DNA of 64,000 nt from Actinomadura graeca (GTDB taxonomy: Bacteria > Actinomycetota > Actinomycetes > Streptosporangiales > Streptosporangiaceae), in the NCBI RefSeq assembly GCF_019175365.1, contig NZ_CP059572.1:2170001-2234000 (forward strand), read 5' to 3'. This document shows positions 1-7,958 of the stretch, piece after piece. Under the pieces are notes generated by a model. The model had not been told where the DNA came from. It worked only from the letters and a program-made list of their open reading frames with translations, and did not search any database. The position numbers and the translations under genes were made by a program. Positions within the stretch are counted from its first letter, which is position 1, and each line of letters starts with the position of its first letter.

Positions 1-228
1 CAGCGAGTCGTCACCGGACCCCCGCAGCGCGCAGTACTTCGCCATCGACAGCTCCGAGACGTCCCATTCCCGGTGCCGGGCGAACCGGAAGAAGATCTCC
101 TCCACCGGATGGTTCAGCACGGTGAGCGCCACCCCAGTGACAGGGACGGACCCCGTGCACAGGTCCCTCACATGGTCGTAGTCGTTGACCGCCAGGCTGA
201 CGTGCACCCGCGGGGCCCAGGCGTCCAC
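1..228 (-). CDS. 4,5-dihydroxyphthalate decarboxylase-like protein (N-terminal part only)
   Basis: The 76 codons visible from a GTG start read as the N-terminus of the 4,5-dihydroxyphthalate decarboxylase / periplasmic-binding-fold family: an opening beta strand (HVSLAVNDYD), then LNHPVEEIFFRF and RHREWDVSELSMAKY, which are hallmark segments of that family. Known members decarboxylate 4,5-dihydroxyphthalate to protocatechuate in the cytoplasm, though relatives serve as other decarboxylases or as binding proteins. The GTG was chosen because a GGGGAG stretch lies about 8 bases upstream and the start is 5 bases after the stop of the enol-lactonase gene, so it is the fourth visible cistron of the amidohydrolase unit. 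The gene runs off the left edge, so length and C-terminal domain cannot be judged. Family assignment is good; the exact substrate is inference. Confidence 0.6.
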   Translation of the reverse strand, partial: MDAWAPRVHVSLAVNDYDHVRDLCTGSVPVTGVALTVLNHPVEEIFFRFARHREWDVSELSMAKYCALRGSGDDSL

Positions 229-233
229 GGGGG

Positions 234-1022
234 CTACTCCCCGCGGGCCAGGAATCCCAGCACGGCGGCGGTGAACCGCTCGGGCTGCTCGATGTTGGAC
301 AGGTGCGCGGCGTCCAGCATGAGCAGTTCCGCGCCGTGCACCCTCTCGGCGAGTTCCTCGCTGTGCTCGGGACGTGTGGCCGGATCGTGCTCGCCGCCGA
401 TGACCAGGATCGGCACGCTGACCGTGCCGATCTGCCGCCGGTGGTCGAGGGTGCCGAGCGCCGCGCTGCACCCGTAGTAGCCGTCCTCGGAGTTCGCGCG
501 GAAGACGCGCTTGAGGTCCTCGATCACGTCCGGGTGGCGGGTGATGAAGGCGGGGGTGAACCAGCGCGGGACGATCTGCTCGACCAGCCCGTCCAGGCCG
601 AGGTCGCGGATCGCCTCCAGGCGCGGCGCGATGGCCTGCGGCGGGATGAAGATGCCCGCGTTCGCGACGACGGCGCGGCCGAGGCGCCCGGGCTCGTTGA
701 TCGCGAGCCACTGGCCGACCATGCCGCCCAGCGACAGCCCGCAGTAGTCGGCGGTGGCGACGCCGGCCGCGTCGAACACCGCGAGCGCGTCGCGGGCCAG
801 CAGCTCGATGTCGTACCCGCCGGCCGACGCCTCGGAGCGGCCGTGGCCCCGCATGTCGTAGCGGATCACCCGGTGCCCCTCGGCGAACGCGTCGAGCTGC
901 GGATCCCACATGGTGATGTCGGTGCCCAGGGAGTTGGACAGGACGAGCGGCGGCGCGCCGGGATCGCCGTCCTCCCGCACGTAGAGCCGGACGTCCTTGG
1001 TCTGGGCGAAGTACTCTCTCAT
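234..1022 (-). CDS. alpha/beta hydrolase, 3-oxoadipate enol-lactonase (PcaD) type
   Basis: A 262-residue alpha/beta hydrolase of the size and pattern of 3-oxoadipate enol-lactonase, which opens the enol-lactone ring late in the beta-ketoadipate pathway. The oxyanion region (LSNSLGTD), the RYDMRGHGRS segment after strand 4 and the nucleophile elbow GLSLGG with Ser97 are intact; an Asp in GEHDPAT and a His in DAAHLSNIEQPERF complete the triad. The ATG overlaps the TGA of the upstream gene (ATGA), which fixes the start. It is translated after the carboxymuconolactone-decarboxylase-like gene, the same pairing seen in pca operons. Other related activities (haloperoxidase-like or esterase) cannot be excluded, but triad and context favour a lactonase. 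Confidence 0.8.
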   Translation of the reverse strand: MREYFAQTKDVRLYVREDGDPGAPPLVLSNSLGTDITMWDPQLDAFAEGHRVIRYDMRGHGRSEASAGGYDIELLARDALAVFDAAGVATADYCGLSLGGMVGQWLAINEPGRLGRAVVANAGIFIPPQAIAPRLEAIRDLGLDGLVEQIVPRWFTPAFITRHPDVIEDLKRVFRANSEDGYYGCSAALGTLDHRRQIGTVSVPILVIGGEHDPATRPEHSEELAERVHGAELLMLDAAHLSNIEQPERFTAAVLGFLARGE

Positions 1023-1585
1023 GGCCGTTCCTCTTCGGTCGGGGCGGACAGCGGCCGGCCCGCGTCGCCCGGCAGCGGCGCGGCGTGGACGGCCAGGAGA
1101 AACGCGACGCCGGAATAGTGGCCCACCAGCACGGTCAGCTCGACCAGGCACCCGGTGCCGATCAGCTCGGCGGCCCGCGCGTGGGTCCGGTCGCCGACCC
1201 GGTGCCGTTCGAGCAGCTCCGTGACGACCTCGGCGACGGCCCGCTCGGCGGCGGTGCCCTCGACCGGCTTGCCCGCCCGGATCAGATCGAGCGTTCGGGG
1301 TGGCAGGCCCGCGGCGAGCGCCGGATCCTCGTGGGCGTACCAGATGAAGTCCGCGCCCCAGAAGCGGGCGGTCACGAGGATCGCCAGCTCACGCAGCCGT
1401 CCGGGCAGCGCGCCCGCCGCGAGCCGCTCGGACATCTCCGCCCACGGCGCGTGCAGCCCAGGCGCGAGGACCAGCGGCAGCCGGGGTCCGTACGGGCCGC
1501 CGAACCGGGCGACGGACGAGTCGTGGATCGCGGCCTGCTCCGGCGACATCCGCTCCGGCAGCGGCAGCCGCGGCCAGCCCGTCAC
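1019..1585 (-). CDS. carboxymuconolactone decarboxylase family protein
   Basis: 188 residues, all-alpha, with the family signature RLRELAILVTARFW followed by WYAHEDPALAAGLP, the YeWyaHe-type helix of the CMD/AhpD superfamily. There is no CxxC pair, so it belongs to the non-redox CMD-like branch rather than AhpD peroxidases. In pca pathways the homologue turns 4-carboxymuconolactone into 3-oxoadipate enol-lactone; here it lies next to a lactonase, which supports a lactone or muconate step. GTG start overlapping the amidohydrolase TGA (GTGA). At 188 residues it is longer than classic PcaC, with an N-terminal extension rich in Pro and Arg. The specific substrate is not known. Confidence 0.75.
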   Translation of the reverse strand: MTGWPRLPLPERMSPEQAAIHDSSVARFGGPYGPRLPLVLAPGLHAPWAEMSERLAAGALPGRLRELAILVTARFWGADFIWYAHEDPALAAGLPPRTLDLIRAGKPVEGTAAERAVAEVVTELLERHRVGDRTHARAAELIGTGCLVELTVLVGHYSGVAFLLAVHAAPLPGDAGRPLSAPTEEERP

Positions 1586-2463
1586 GCGGTCCTCCCGAGC
1601 TTGAGCAGGCGGGCCGCGTTGTCCTTGAGGACCAGCGGCCGCACCTCGTCGCGGATCGCGAGCGCGGCGAAGTCGGCGAGCCAGCGGTCGGGGGTGATCA
1701 TCGGATAGTCGGAGCCGAACAGCACCTTGTGCTTCAGCGGGCCGTTGACGTGGCGGACGAGGATCTCCGGAAAGTACTTCGGCGACCAGCCGGACAGGTC
1801 GATGTACACGTTCGGCTTGTGGGTCGCGACCGCCAGCGCCTCGTCCTGCCAGGGGAAGGACGGGTGGGCGATGACGAGGTCCATGCCCGGGAAGTCGGCC
1901 GCGACGTCGTCGAGGAGCATCGGGTCGGAGTACTTCAGCCGGATCCCGCCGCCTCCCGGCAGCCCGGCGCCGATCCCCGTCTGCCCGGAGTGGAAGAGGG
2001 CGACCAGCCCGGCGGCCGCGATCTCCTCGTACATCGGGTAGTGGGCGTGGTCGTTGGGCCAGAACGCCTGGGTGCTCGGGTGGAACTTGAAGCCGCGCAC
2101 CCCGCGCTCGATGCACGTCCGCACCTCGCGCACGCCCAGCACGCCCTTGTGGGGGTCCACCGAGGCGAACGGGATCAGCACGTCGGAGTGCTCGGCGGCC
2201 GCGTCGATGACCTCGTCGTTGGGGATGCCGGACTGCCCGCTGCCCGCGCCCGAGTCGACGGTGAACAGGACCGCCGCCATGTTCCGCGTCCGGTAGTGCC
2301 CGGCGAGGTCGGCCACCGTCGGCTCGTCGACCTCGCCGCCGAAGTAGCGCGCGGCGGCGTCGGCGAAGGTCCGCGCCGTCTCGTCGAGGGGGGCGCCGTC
2401 GGCCCGGCGCTGTACGTGGGTGTGCATGTCGATGGCGACGACTGCTTCCGGATCAACGGGCAT
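1582..2463 (-). CDS. amidohydrolase-family TIM-barrel metal-dependent hydrolase/decarboxylase
   Basis: A 293-residue amidohydrolase-2 type barrel. The strand-1 motif IDMHTH gives the HxH metal pair, GFKFHPS and LFHSG follow on later strands, and VLFGSDYPM near the C-terminus supplies the conserved Asp. This branch includes the ACMSD/gamma-resorcylate/5-carboxyvanillate decarboxylases and 4-oxalomesaconate hydratases, all acting on aromatic acids or their ring-cleavage products, so a decarboxylation or hydrolysis step is likely. It is first in a unit of four genes and divergent from TetR. The ATG at 2463 is preferred over the in-frame GTG at 2472; neither has a clear ribosome site, and the operator at 2478-2496 is so close that a leaderless transcript is possible. 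Confidence 0.7.
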   Translation of the reverse strand: MPVDPEAVVAIDMHTHVQRRADGAPLDETARTFADAAARYFGGEVDEPTVADLAGHYRTRNMAAVLFTVDSGAGSGQSGIPNDEVIDAAAEHSDVLIPFASVDPHKGVLGVREVRTCIERGVRGFKFHPSTQAFWPNDHAHYPMYEEIAAAGLVALFHSGQTGIGAGLPGGGGIRLKYSDPMLLDDVAADFPGMDLVIAHPSFPWQDEALAVATHKPNVYIDLSGWSPKYFPEILVRHVNGPLKHKVLFGSDYPMITPDRWLADFAALAIRDEVRPLVLKDNAARLLKLGRTA

Positions 2464-2477
2464 GGGGTTCACCGTAG

Positions 2478-2496
2478 CCGATCGATCGTTCGATCA
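2478..2496. promoter_or_regulatory. putative TetR operator, site 1
   Basis: CCGATCGATCGTTCGATCA, a near-palindrome built from overlapping CGATCG/TTCGAT half-sites, in the 77-base gap between the divergent amidohydrolase and TetR genes. The identical 19-mer recurs at 11135-11153. Its position between a TetR gene and a catabolic gene suggests autoregulation plus control of the unit; this is inference. Confidence 0.6.
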
Positions 2497-2540
2497 CAAG
2501 CGGATGTCGGAACACCCGGATCGACTGGTATACATGAGGC

Positions 2541-3179
2541 ATGGAGCCCACCCGGACGGGTCGAGACACCGCGGACACCATCCAGCAGGCGGCCATCAAG
2601 CTGATCCATAGCAAGGGATACGAGGGGACCTCGATCCGCGACATCGCCCGCGAGGCGGATGTCGGGATCGCCACCCTCTTCCATCACTTTGGCAGCAAGG
2701 CCGAACTTCTCGAACGAACGCTCAAGACGGAGTTCGACTATCTGCTCGGCCGGATGGAGGCCGCCGTCGACGGCGTCGACGATCCGGTGGAGCGGTTCGC
2801 GGCGGCGGTACGCGTCCACGTGGTGCTGCACTGTGAGAAGCCCGAGAGCTCGATCGTGAACACCGAGCTGCGCAGCCTCGAACCGGTCCCCCGCGCCGAG
2901 GTCCAGGTCAAGGTGGAGCGCGTTCAGGCGATCTTCAGCTCGACGCTGCTCGCCGGGGTCGAGGCGCGCCGGTTCCGCTGCTCCCGACCGCGGGAGACGG
3001 CGCGGGCCGTGCACGGCATGTGCTCGTCGGTCACCTCCTGGTACCACCTGGGCGCCGGGATGACACCGGACGAGGTCGGTGACCTGTACGTCGAGCTGGC
3101 GCTGCGGCTGGCCGAGGCCGACGCCCCGCCACCGCCCGCGCCGGGGAGGACGGGACGGAGCCGGGCCCGCCGGTCATGA
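2541..3179 (+). CDS. TetR/AcrR family transcriptional regulator
   Basis: 212 residues. The N-terminal helix-turn-helix is typical: AAIKLIHSKGYEGTSIRDIAREADVG, then IATLFHHFGSKAELLE, at about residues 15-60. The C-terminal ligand domain has RVHVVLHCEKPESSIVNTELRSL, a pattern I associate with actinobacterial TetR proteins regulating lipid or aromatic-acid degradation, several of which sense acyl-CoA thioesters. It is the only transcription factor in the first 18.6 kb and lies between two oppositely oriented blocks. The repeated operator sites at catabolic units make it the best candidate repressor of the island. It converges on the Rieske alpha-subunit gene with a 6-base overlap. The effector is unknown; a CoA thioester from the local ligase is an attractive guess. 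Confidence 0.88.
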   Translation: MEPTRTGRDTADTIQQAAIKLIHSKGYEGTSIRDIAREADVGIATLFHHFGSKAELLERTLKTEFDYLLGRMEAAVDGVDDPVERFAAAVRVHVVLHCEKPESSIVNTELRSLEPVPRAEVQVKVERVQAIFSSTLLAGVEARRFRCSRPRETARAVHGMCSSVTSWYHLGAGMTPDEVGDLYVELALRLAEADAPPPPAPGRTGRSRARRS

Positions 3180-4424
3180 CCGCCGGTCGTACATGATGCG
3201 GCGGTAGAGGTCGTAGAAGCCGCGGATCGGGCCCTCGGACACCATGTCCCCCGCCACCGGCGGCTCGATCCCGCGGCCGCCCAGCTCGACCACGCAGTTC
3301 CGGTCGGGGTTGGCGGACATCCCCGCGCGGGAGAACTCGAAGACCTCGGTGTCGTCGATGGAGATGAGCCCGGCGGCGCCGACGAGGTTGGCCATCCGCA
3401 CCCTCCGCCGCCGCAGGTCGGCGTCGTCGCCGGCGTAGCCGAAGAAGGTCCAGACCAGCTCGAACTCCTCGGGCCCCTTGACGACGACGTTGCGGCACTG
3501 GAGCAGGTTGTTCTGCTGCTGCACGGTGAAGGCGGGGAACATCGTCACGATCTGGATGGTGACGTCGTCGTCGTACTCCTTGACCGAGGCCAGCGGGCGC
3601 ATGTCGTTGAGCTGGAAGTCGCGCTTGAGCGAGCGCATCTCCTCCGTGCCGGCGACGTCGTCCAGGTCGTTGCGGATCGAGGAGACCACGTTGTGCGCCC
3701 TCGTCCGGGGGTCCTGGAGCAGCTCCCCCTTCTGGTCGATGCGGTAGAGCCCGAAACTGATCAGGAACACGTGCAGCAGGCTGGCGTGGTAGGAGTCCTT
3801 CATGTTCTCCGGGTAGAGCTTCCAGTTGGCCCGCACGCGCTGCCGGTGGTACCCGAGCACCTCCAGCGCGCGGCCGTCGAAGACCCGGGTCAGGCGGGCC
3901 CAGATCTCCTCACCGAGGTAGTCGCGCATCGCCGGCGCGTTCTCGTCGAACGTGGCGAAGACGGCGCCGTTGACGGTCTCGACCCGGAGCCGGCGCAGGC
4001 CGTGGTCGGCGGGGTCGAAGTCCCGCGGGTAGCCGCCCTTGCCCTTGACGCCGCGCCGGAACGGGACGCCGATCAGGTCACCGCGCAGATCGTAGGTCCA
4101 CTGGTGGTAGGGGCACATGAGCTCCCTGCCGTGGCCGAACTTGTCGCGGCACACCTCCAGCCCGCGGTGGGAGCAGATGTTGAGCACCGCGCCGATCTCG
4201 CCGTCGGCGGAGCGGGTGACCAGCACCGACTTCTCGCCGACGACCGAGCGCATGTAGTCGCCCGGCTCGGGGATCTCGCAGGCCAGGCCCACGAAGCTCC
4301 AGAACGGGCCGTAGAAGATCCGGTCGAGTTCGCGGCGGTAGTTGTCGGGGTCGGAGTAGACCCAGTTCGGGATCCGGCTGTTGTCCTCGGACGGCCAGGG
4401 CCGCTCGTCGAGGTCGGTGGGCAT
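3174..4424 (-). CDS. Rieske non-heme iron aromatic oxygenase, large (alpha) subunit
   Basis: 416 residues with both centres intact. The Rieske domain has Cys84-x-His86 and Cys104-x2-His107 (ICSHRG and MCPYHQW). The catalytic domain has the mononuclear iron motif N207, D210, H213, H218 (ENMKDSYH then LLH) and a later DDTEVFEF segment for the third ligand. Alpha subunits of this class form alpha-beta hexamers and dioxygenate or hydroxylate aromatic acids; length and sequence style resemble salicylate 5-hydroxylase, anthranilate and terephthalate oxygenases more than naphthalene dioxygenase. The small subunit, Rieske ferredoxin and reductase genes precede it, so the three-component enzyme is complete. 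No cis-diol dehydrogenase is nearby, which favours hydroxylation or decarboxylating dioxygenation. The substrate is not known. Confidence 0.93.
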   Translation of the reverse strand: MPTDLDERPWPSEDNSRIPNWVYSDPDNYRRELDRIFYGPFWSFVGLACEIPEPGDYMRSVVGEKSVLVTRSADGEIGAVLNICSHRGLEVCRDKFGHGRELMCPYHQWTYDLRGDLIGVPFRRGVKGKGGYPRDFDPADHGLRRLRVETVNGAVFATFDENAPAMRDYLGEEIWARLTRVFDGRALEVLGYHRQRVRANWKLYPENMKDSYHASLLHVFLISFGLYRIDQKGELLQDPRTRAHNVVSSIRNDLDDVAGTEEMRSLKRDFQLNDMRPLASVKEYDDDVTIQIVTMFPAFTVQQQNNLLQCRNVVVKGPEEFELVWTFFGYAGDDADLRRRRVRMANLVGAAGLISIDDTEVFEFSRAGMSANPDRNCVVELGGRGIEPPVAGDMVSEGPIRGFYDLYRRIMYDRRS

Positions 4425-4434
4425 CGGGGCCTCC

Positions 4435-4920
4435 CTAGAGCGGGTAGATGATCGTGCTGGGCAGGGACTCGGTGTCGCACACGACGACCCGCTCGGCGAA
4501 GCGCAGCACGCCGTCGTCGAACCGGAGGCGGTCGAAGGTGCGCGCGGCCAGCAGGAGCCCGGTGGGCTGGTCGCTCATCGTCTGGTGCACGGTGAGCATG
4601 CTGCGGCTGAGGAGGTCGCCGCCCTCCCGCCCGGTGACGCGGACCGAGGTCACCGCGTGCGACATGTACCGGGGGGCGAACACCATCGTGTTCCGGATCG
4701 CGGTCAGCCGGTCGATGATGCCGCCCCGGCTCTCGGCCAGGACCAGCGACACCGGGAGCCCGCGGTCGTGGTTGACGCGCGGGACGATGCGGTAGAGGCA
4801 CTCTTCGACGAAGAAGCCCGGCCAGTCCTCCAGCGCGTCGTCGCAGACGCATTCGCTGTAGCGGGCGTAGAGATCCTGCACCGCGTAGAGGTCCTGCACC
4901 GCGTGCCGGTCGTCGATCAT
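4435..4920 (-). CDS. Rieske oxygenase small (beta) subunit
   Basis: 161 residues with the cone-shaped SnoaL/beta-subunit fold: a helical start with AVQDLYARYSECVCDD, then LYRIVPRVNHDRG, RGGIIDRLTAIRNTMVFAPRYMSHAVTSVRV and a strand-rich C-terminus ending STIIYPL. Beta subunits are structural, stabilising the alpha subunit. The start overlaps the ferredoxin TGA (ATGA) and the alpha-subunit gene begins 10 bases downstream, so stoichiometric expression is expected. A small duplication (HAVQDLYAVQDLYA) is seen at residues 6-19, where AVQDLYA occurs twice in tandem; this may be a recent in-frame repeat. Confidence 0.88.
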   Translation of the reverse strand: MIDDRHAVQDLYAVQDLYARYSECVCDDALEDWPGFFVEECLYRIVPRVNHDRGLPVSLVLAESRGGIIDRLTAIRNTMVFAPRYMSHAVTSVRVTGREGGDLLSRSMLTVHQTMSDQPTGLLLAARTFDRLRFDDGVLRFAERVVVCDTESLPSTIIYPL

Positions 4921-5249
4921 GGCTGGGCCTCCGTCCTCGTCGTCACGCGGATCTCGCCGTCGTGCTCGGTCACCGGGTAGGTCGTCAGCGGTTCGTCGAC
5001 CGGGGGGCCGAGGCAGGATCCGTCGCGCACCTCGAACCGGCCACCGTGCAGCGGGCACTCGATGACGCCGTCCTCGAGCCAGCCGTCGGTGAGCATCGCC
5101 CTGCCGTGCGTGCAGATGCCGGCGGTGGCGTAGAGCCGGCCGCCGACGCGGTACAGCGCTATGTCGAGCCCCTCGACGCGGACGTCGAGCATCTCGCCGT
5201 CGGCGATCTCGTCGCTGCGCGCGACGACCCGGCCCGGATCGTCCGTCAT
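4917..5249 (-). CDS. Rieske-type [2Fe-2S] ferredoxin
   Basis: 110 residues, the normal length for a Rieske ferredoxin of an aromatic oxygenase. The cluster ligands are in ICTHGRAML (Cys-x-His) and ECPLHGGRF (Cys-x2-His), followed by the usual strand pattern and PPVDEPLTTYPV. It would shuttle electrons from the reductase encoded just upstream to the alpha subunit. The start (ATG) overlaps the reductase stop and its own stop overlaps the beta-subunit start, so the order reductase, ferredoxin, beta, alpha is translationally coupled. Confidence 0.9.
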   Translation of the reverse strand: MTDDPGRVVARSDEIADGEMLDVRVEGLDIALYRVGGRLYATAGICTHGRAMLTDGWLEDGVIECPLHGGRFEVRDGSCLGPPVDEPLTTYPVTEHDGEIRVTTRTEAQP

Positions 5250-6490
5250 GAGCCGCTCCTCACCAGGGCCGCCAGCGGGACCGCCGGATCGGCCAGGGCC
5301 GCCCGGTCGACGGGCCGGCCGCGCGCGATGAGCGCCCGTGCGGGACGCATCTCCCGGGGCCGGTCCACGGTCGCGGCGGCGACCGGGACACCGTCGCGCA
5401 GGGCGACGACGGTGAAGCCGCGCCCGGCCGGGTCCCGGCGGCACACGGGATCGGGCCAGCCCCGCACCGCGCCGGCGACCTGCACGTTGACGTCGTACTG
5501 GTCGCTCCACGACCACGGGACCTCCTCGTACGGCCGCCGGTCGCCGGCGAGGCCGCGCCCGACGGCGATCGCCTGGTTCTGGGCGTTGTGCCACGATTCG
5601 AGACGGATCCCGTGTCCGAGCGGCGGGTGGTGGAACCTCGCGACGTCCCCCGCGGCGTACACGCGGGGGTCGCTGGTGGCGCCGAACTCGTCCACGAGGA
5701 CGCCGTCGGCGACCGCGATCCCGGCCGCCGCCGCCAGCTCGTCGTTGGGGACGGCCCCGATGCCCGCGACGACGTGGCCGGCGGTGACGACGTCGCCGTC
5801 CCCGAGGTGGACGTGCACCCCGCGCGGGCCGGTCTCGATCCGGTGGATCCGGGCCCCGAGCAGCAGGCGGACGCCGTGGGCGGCGTGCACGTCCGCCAGA
5901 TGGTCGCCGACCATGGCCGGCAGGACGCGTTCCATGAGCCGCGCGGCCTGTTCCAGCACGGTCACCTCCAGGCCCCGCCGCGCGGCCGCGGCCGCGACCT
6001 CCATCCCGATCAGGCCGCCGCCGACGACGATCAGCCGCCGGCCGTCCGCCAGCACGGCGCGCAGCCGCTCCGCGTCGGCGATGCCGCGCAGGTAGAGCAC
6101 GCGTTCGGACGTCCCGCCCGGCACGGACAGGCGGCGTGGCCGCGCACCCGTGGTGAGGACGAGCCGGTCGTACCGGATCTCACCGCCGCCGTGCAGCGAC
6201 AGCACGCGCCGGTGCCGGTCGAGCCGGGTGACCTTCCGGCCGAGCCACAGGTCGATGCCGGCGCCGGCGTAGAACGACGCCGCCTTGATGGCCACCTGCT
6301 CCGCCGGCATCGGCCCCAGCAGGAACTCCTTCGACAGCGGTGGCCGCTCGTAGGGCGGGTACGCCTCGTCGCCGATCAGCGTGACGGCCCCGCGGTGGCC
6401 GTGCTCGCGCAGGCTCGCCGCGACCCAGCCGCCGGCCTGCCCGGCACCGACCACGACGACCCGCTCCTCAGCGCCTGCCGGGTTCGCCAT
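5246..6490 (-). CDS. FAD-dependent ferredoxin reductase
   Basis: A 414-residue class of NAD(P)H:ferredoxin reductase (rubredoxin/putidaredoxin reductase fold). The first dinucleotide motif VVVGAGQAGG binds FAD, YPPYERPPLSKEFL is the conserved FAD-domain segment, and IVVGGGLIGMEVA is the NAD(P)H-binding motif. YAAGDVARF is the second FAD contact and RLESWHNAQNQ matches the family's RxExWxNAxxQ signature. It feeds the adjacent Rieske ferredoxin. ATG at 6490 is preferred over the GTG at 6499; both overlap the 3' end of the cupin gene. Confidence 0.9.
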   Translation of the reverse strand: MANPAGAEERVVVVGAGQAGGWVAASLREHGHRGAVTLIGDEAYPPYERPPLSKEFLLGPMPAEQVAIKAASFYAGAGIDLWLGRKVTRLDRHRRVLSLHGGGEIRYDRLVLTTGARPRRLSVPGGTSERVLYLRGIADAERLRAVLADGRRLIVVGGGLIGMEVAAAAARRGLEVTVLEQAARLMERVLPAMVGDHLADVHAAHGVRLLLGARIHRIETGPRGVHVHLGDGDVVTAGHVVAGIGAVPNDELAAAAGIAVADGVLVDEFGATSDPRVYAAGDVARFHHPPLGHGIRLESWHNAQNQAIAVGRGLAGDRRPYEEVPWSWSDQYDVNVQVAGAVRGWPDPVCRRDPAGRGFTVVALRDGVPVAAATVDRPREMRPARALIARGRPVDRAALADPAVPLAALVRSGS

Positions 6491-7517
6491 GTGACTCACT
6501 CAGCAGCCCCAGCCGCTCGTAGACCTCGCGGTTGCTGACCTGGAAGACGCGCGCCGGGCCGTCCACCGCGCGATGCGCGGCGGGCATCCGGGACGGGATC
6601 GTGAACACGTCGTTGGCCGTCCACGAGACACGCCGGCCGCCGATGACCGACTCCCCCGATCCCTCGATCGGGACGCAGACGGTGCTGGCCGTCGACTGGA
6701 CCGGGACCGTGAACTCCCCGGCCTCGACCTGGAGCATCGTGCAGTCCAGCATCGACATCGCCGGGCCGCCGGTCAGCGGGTTGACGTACCGGACGCGCCG
6801 CGACCCGTCGGGGGCCGCGGGCGCGTTCTCCAGTGCCCGCACGACGTCGCCGAGCGGATAGCGGAAGACCGGGGAGTGGGTCCGCCCGGCCGCCTCCGCG
6901 GACTCCCCGCCGCAGGGCGCGATGTTCGCGACGGCGTACGCGGCGTCGGCCGGGTGCGCGGGGGCGCCCACGACCGGGCCGGGCTGGAACTCGTCGGTGC
7001 CGAGCGCCAGGTGCAGCGCGACGTCGAGGACGTCCACCCACACGGTCGGGCCCGTCCCGTCGGACACGTGCTCGTGCCAGCACCAGGCCGGCGTGATGAC
7101 GAGGTCGCCGCGCTCCATCGGGCAGACCTTGCCGTCGACGACCGTGGCCGCGCCCGACGCCTCCAGGACGAAGCGCAGCGCGTTCATCGAGTGGCGGTGC
7201 GGACGGGCCCGCTCGCCGGGCAGCAGCAGCTGCAGCGCGGCGCTGACCAGGCCCGTGGTCGCCTCGTCCTCCGGGGTGGCGGACTTCGGGTTGACCAGCG
7301 ACAGCACCCGGCGCTCGACGACCTCGGGGGAGGTGACGGACGCCACCTCCCTGAGCACCGGGGCGAGCTCGCGCCAGGGCCACAGGTGGGCCTGCTCTCC
7401 GCCCCGGTCGGTCTGGTGGGCGGTCGGGCTCTCCCACAGCGGCACCACGTGCGCGGCGGCCATGGCGTCCCTGACGTGGGCGGGCACCGTGGACCGGCGC
7501 TCCCGCGCGATGTTCAT
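6468..7517 (-). CDS. gentisate 1,2-dioxygenase-like cupin (ring-cleaving) enzyme
   Basis: 349 residues, a bicupin of the gentisate / 1-hydroxy-2-naphthoate / salicylate 1,2-dioxygenase family. In the first cupin, RPHRHSMNALRFVLEA supplies the HxH iron ligands and the later strand has the third His in ITPAWCWHEH. The second cupin (VQSTASTVCVPIEGSG) lacks the HxH set, as usual in this family. These enzymes cleave gentisate, or an ortho-hydroxy aromatic acid, between carboxyl and hydroxyl carbons. The neighbouring Rieske system could make a gentisate-type substrate from a salicylate-type acid. No maleylpyruvate isomerase or fumarylpyruvate hydrolase is seen in the window. Start overlaps the upstream TGA (ATGA). 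Confidence 0.8.
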   Translation of the reverse strand: MNIARERRSTVPAHVRDAMAAAHVVPLWESPTAHQTDRGGEQAHLWPWRELAPVLREVASVTSPEVVERRVLSLVNPKSATPEDEATTGLVSAALQLLLPGERARPHRHSMNALRFVLEASGAATVVDGKVCPMERGDLVITPAWCWHEHVSDGTGPTVWVDVLDVALHLALGTDEFQPGPVVGAPAHPADAAYAVANIAPCGGESAEAAGRTHSPVFRYPLGDVVRALENAPAAPDGSRRVRYVNPLTGGPAMSMLDCTMLQVEAGEFTVPVQSTASTVCVPIEGSGESVIGGRRVSWTANDVFTIPSRMPAAHRAVDGPARVFQVSNREVYERLGLLSESHGEPGRR

Positions 7518-7954
7518 GACGTTCTCCTCTCCTCGGGTCCGCCGGGCGGCCAGGGGACGACGACGCCGGCCCAGGCGTCCGCCGCGACGGCGCCGGACTC
7601 GTGACGTTCCTCAAGCTCGTAGTCGAGGCGCAGTCCCCCGTCGGCCGGCTCCGCCGAGACGGCACGGCCGCTGATGAGCAGCCGCTGGCCGGGGCAGGCG
7701 ATGGCCCGGTTCCGCCAGCCGAAGCGCACCAGCCGGGCCCCGTCGCCGACCGTGCGGAGCAGGGCCTGGCTCAGGAAGCAGGCGTGCAGGTGGGCCTGGA
7801 CGAGGACGTCGGGGTGGCCCTCGCTCCGGGCGTAGTCGCGGTCGTAGTGGATGCGGTGGGGGTTCCAGGTCGCCGCGCTGAACAGGAACGCCTGGAGGTG
7901 GGTCGCGACCCGTTCGACGGGCGTGATCCGGGCGAGCTCAGGGGGGATCTCCAC
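7514..7954 (-). CDS. MaoC/HTD2-like hydratase subunit
   Basis: 146 residues with a single hot-dog domain. The active-site region reads TWNPHRIHYDRDYA, the HRIHYD subtype of MaoC-like dehydratases found in HTD2 and in paired actinobacterial mesaconyl/itaconyl-CoA-type hydratases, rather than the canonical GDxNPxH. It pairs with the FAS1-like gene immediately upstream, and the two probably form one heteromeric enoyl-CoA hydratase. GTG start chosen 4 bases after the partner's stop, in frame with VEIPPELARITPVERV. Together with the ligase and acyl-CoA dehydrogenase it supports a CoA-thioester beta-oxidation-like branch. The substrate is unknown. Confidence 0.72.
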   Translation of the reverse strand: MEIPPELARITPVERVATHLQAFLFSAATWNPHRIHYDRDYARSEGHPDVLVQAHLHACFLSQALLRTVGDGARLVRFGWRNRAIACPGQRLLISGRAVSAEPADGGLRLDYELEERHESGAVAADAWAGVVVPWPPGGPEERRTS

Positions 7955-7958
7955 GGTG

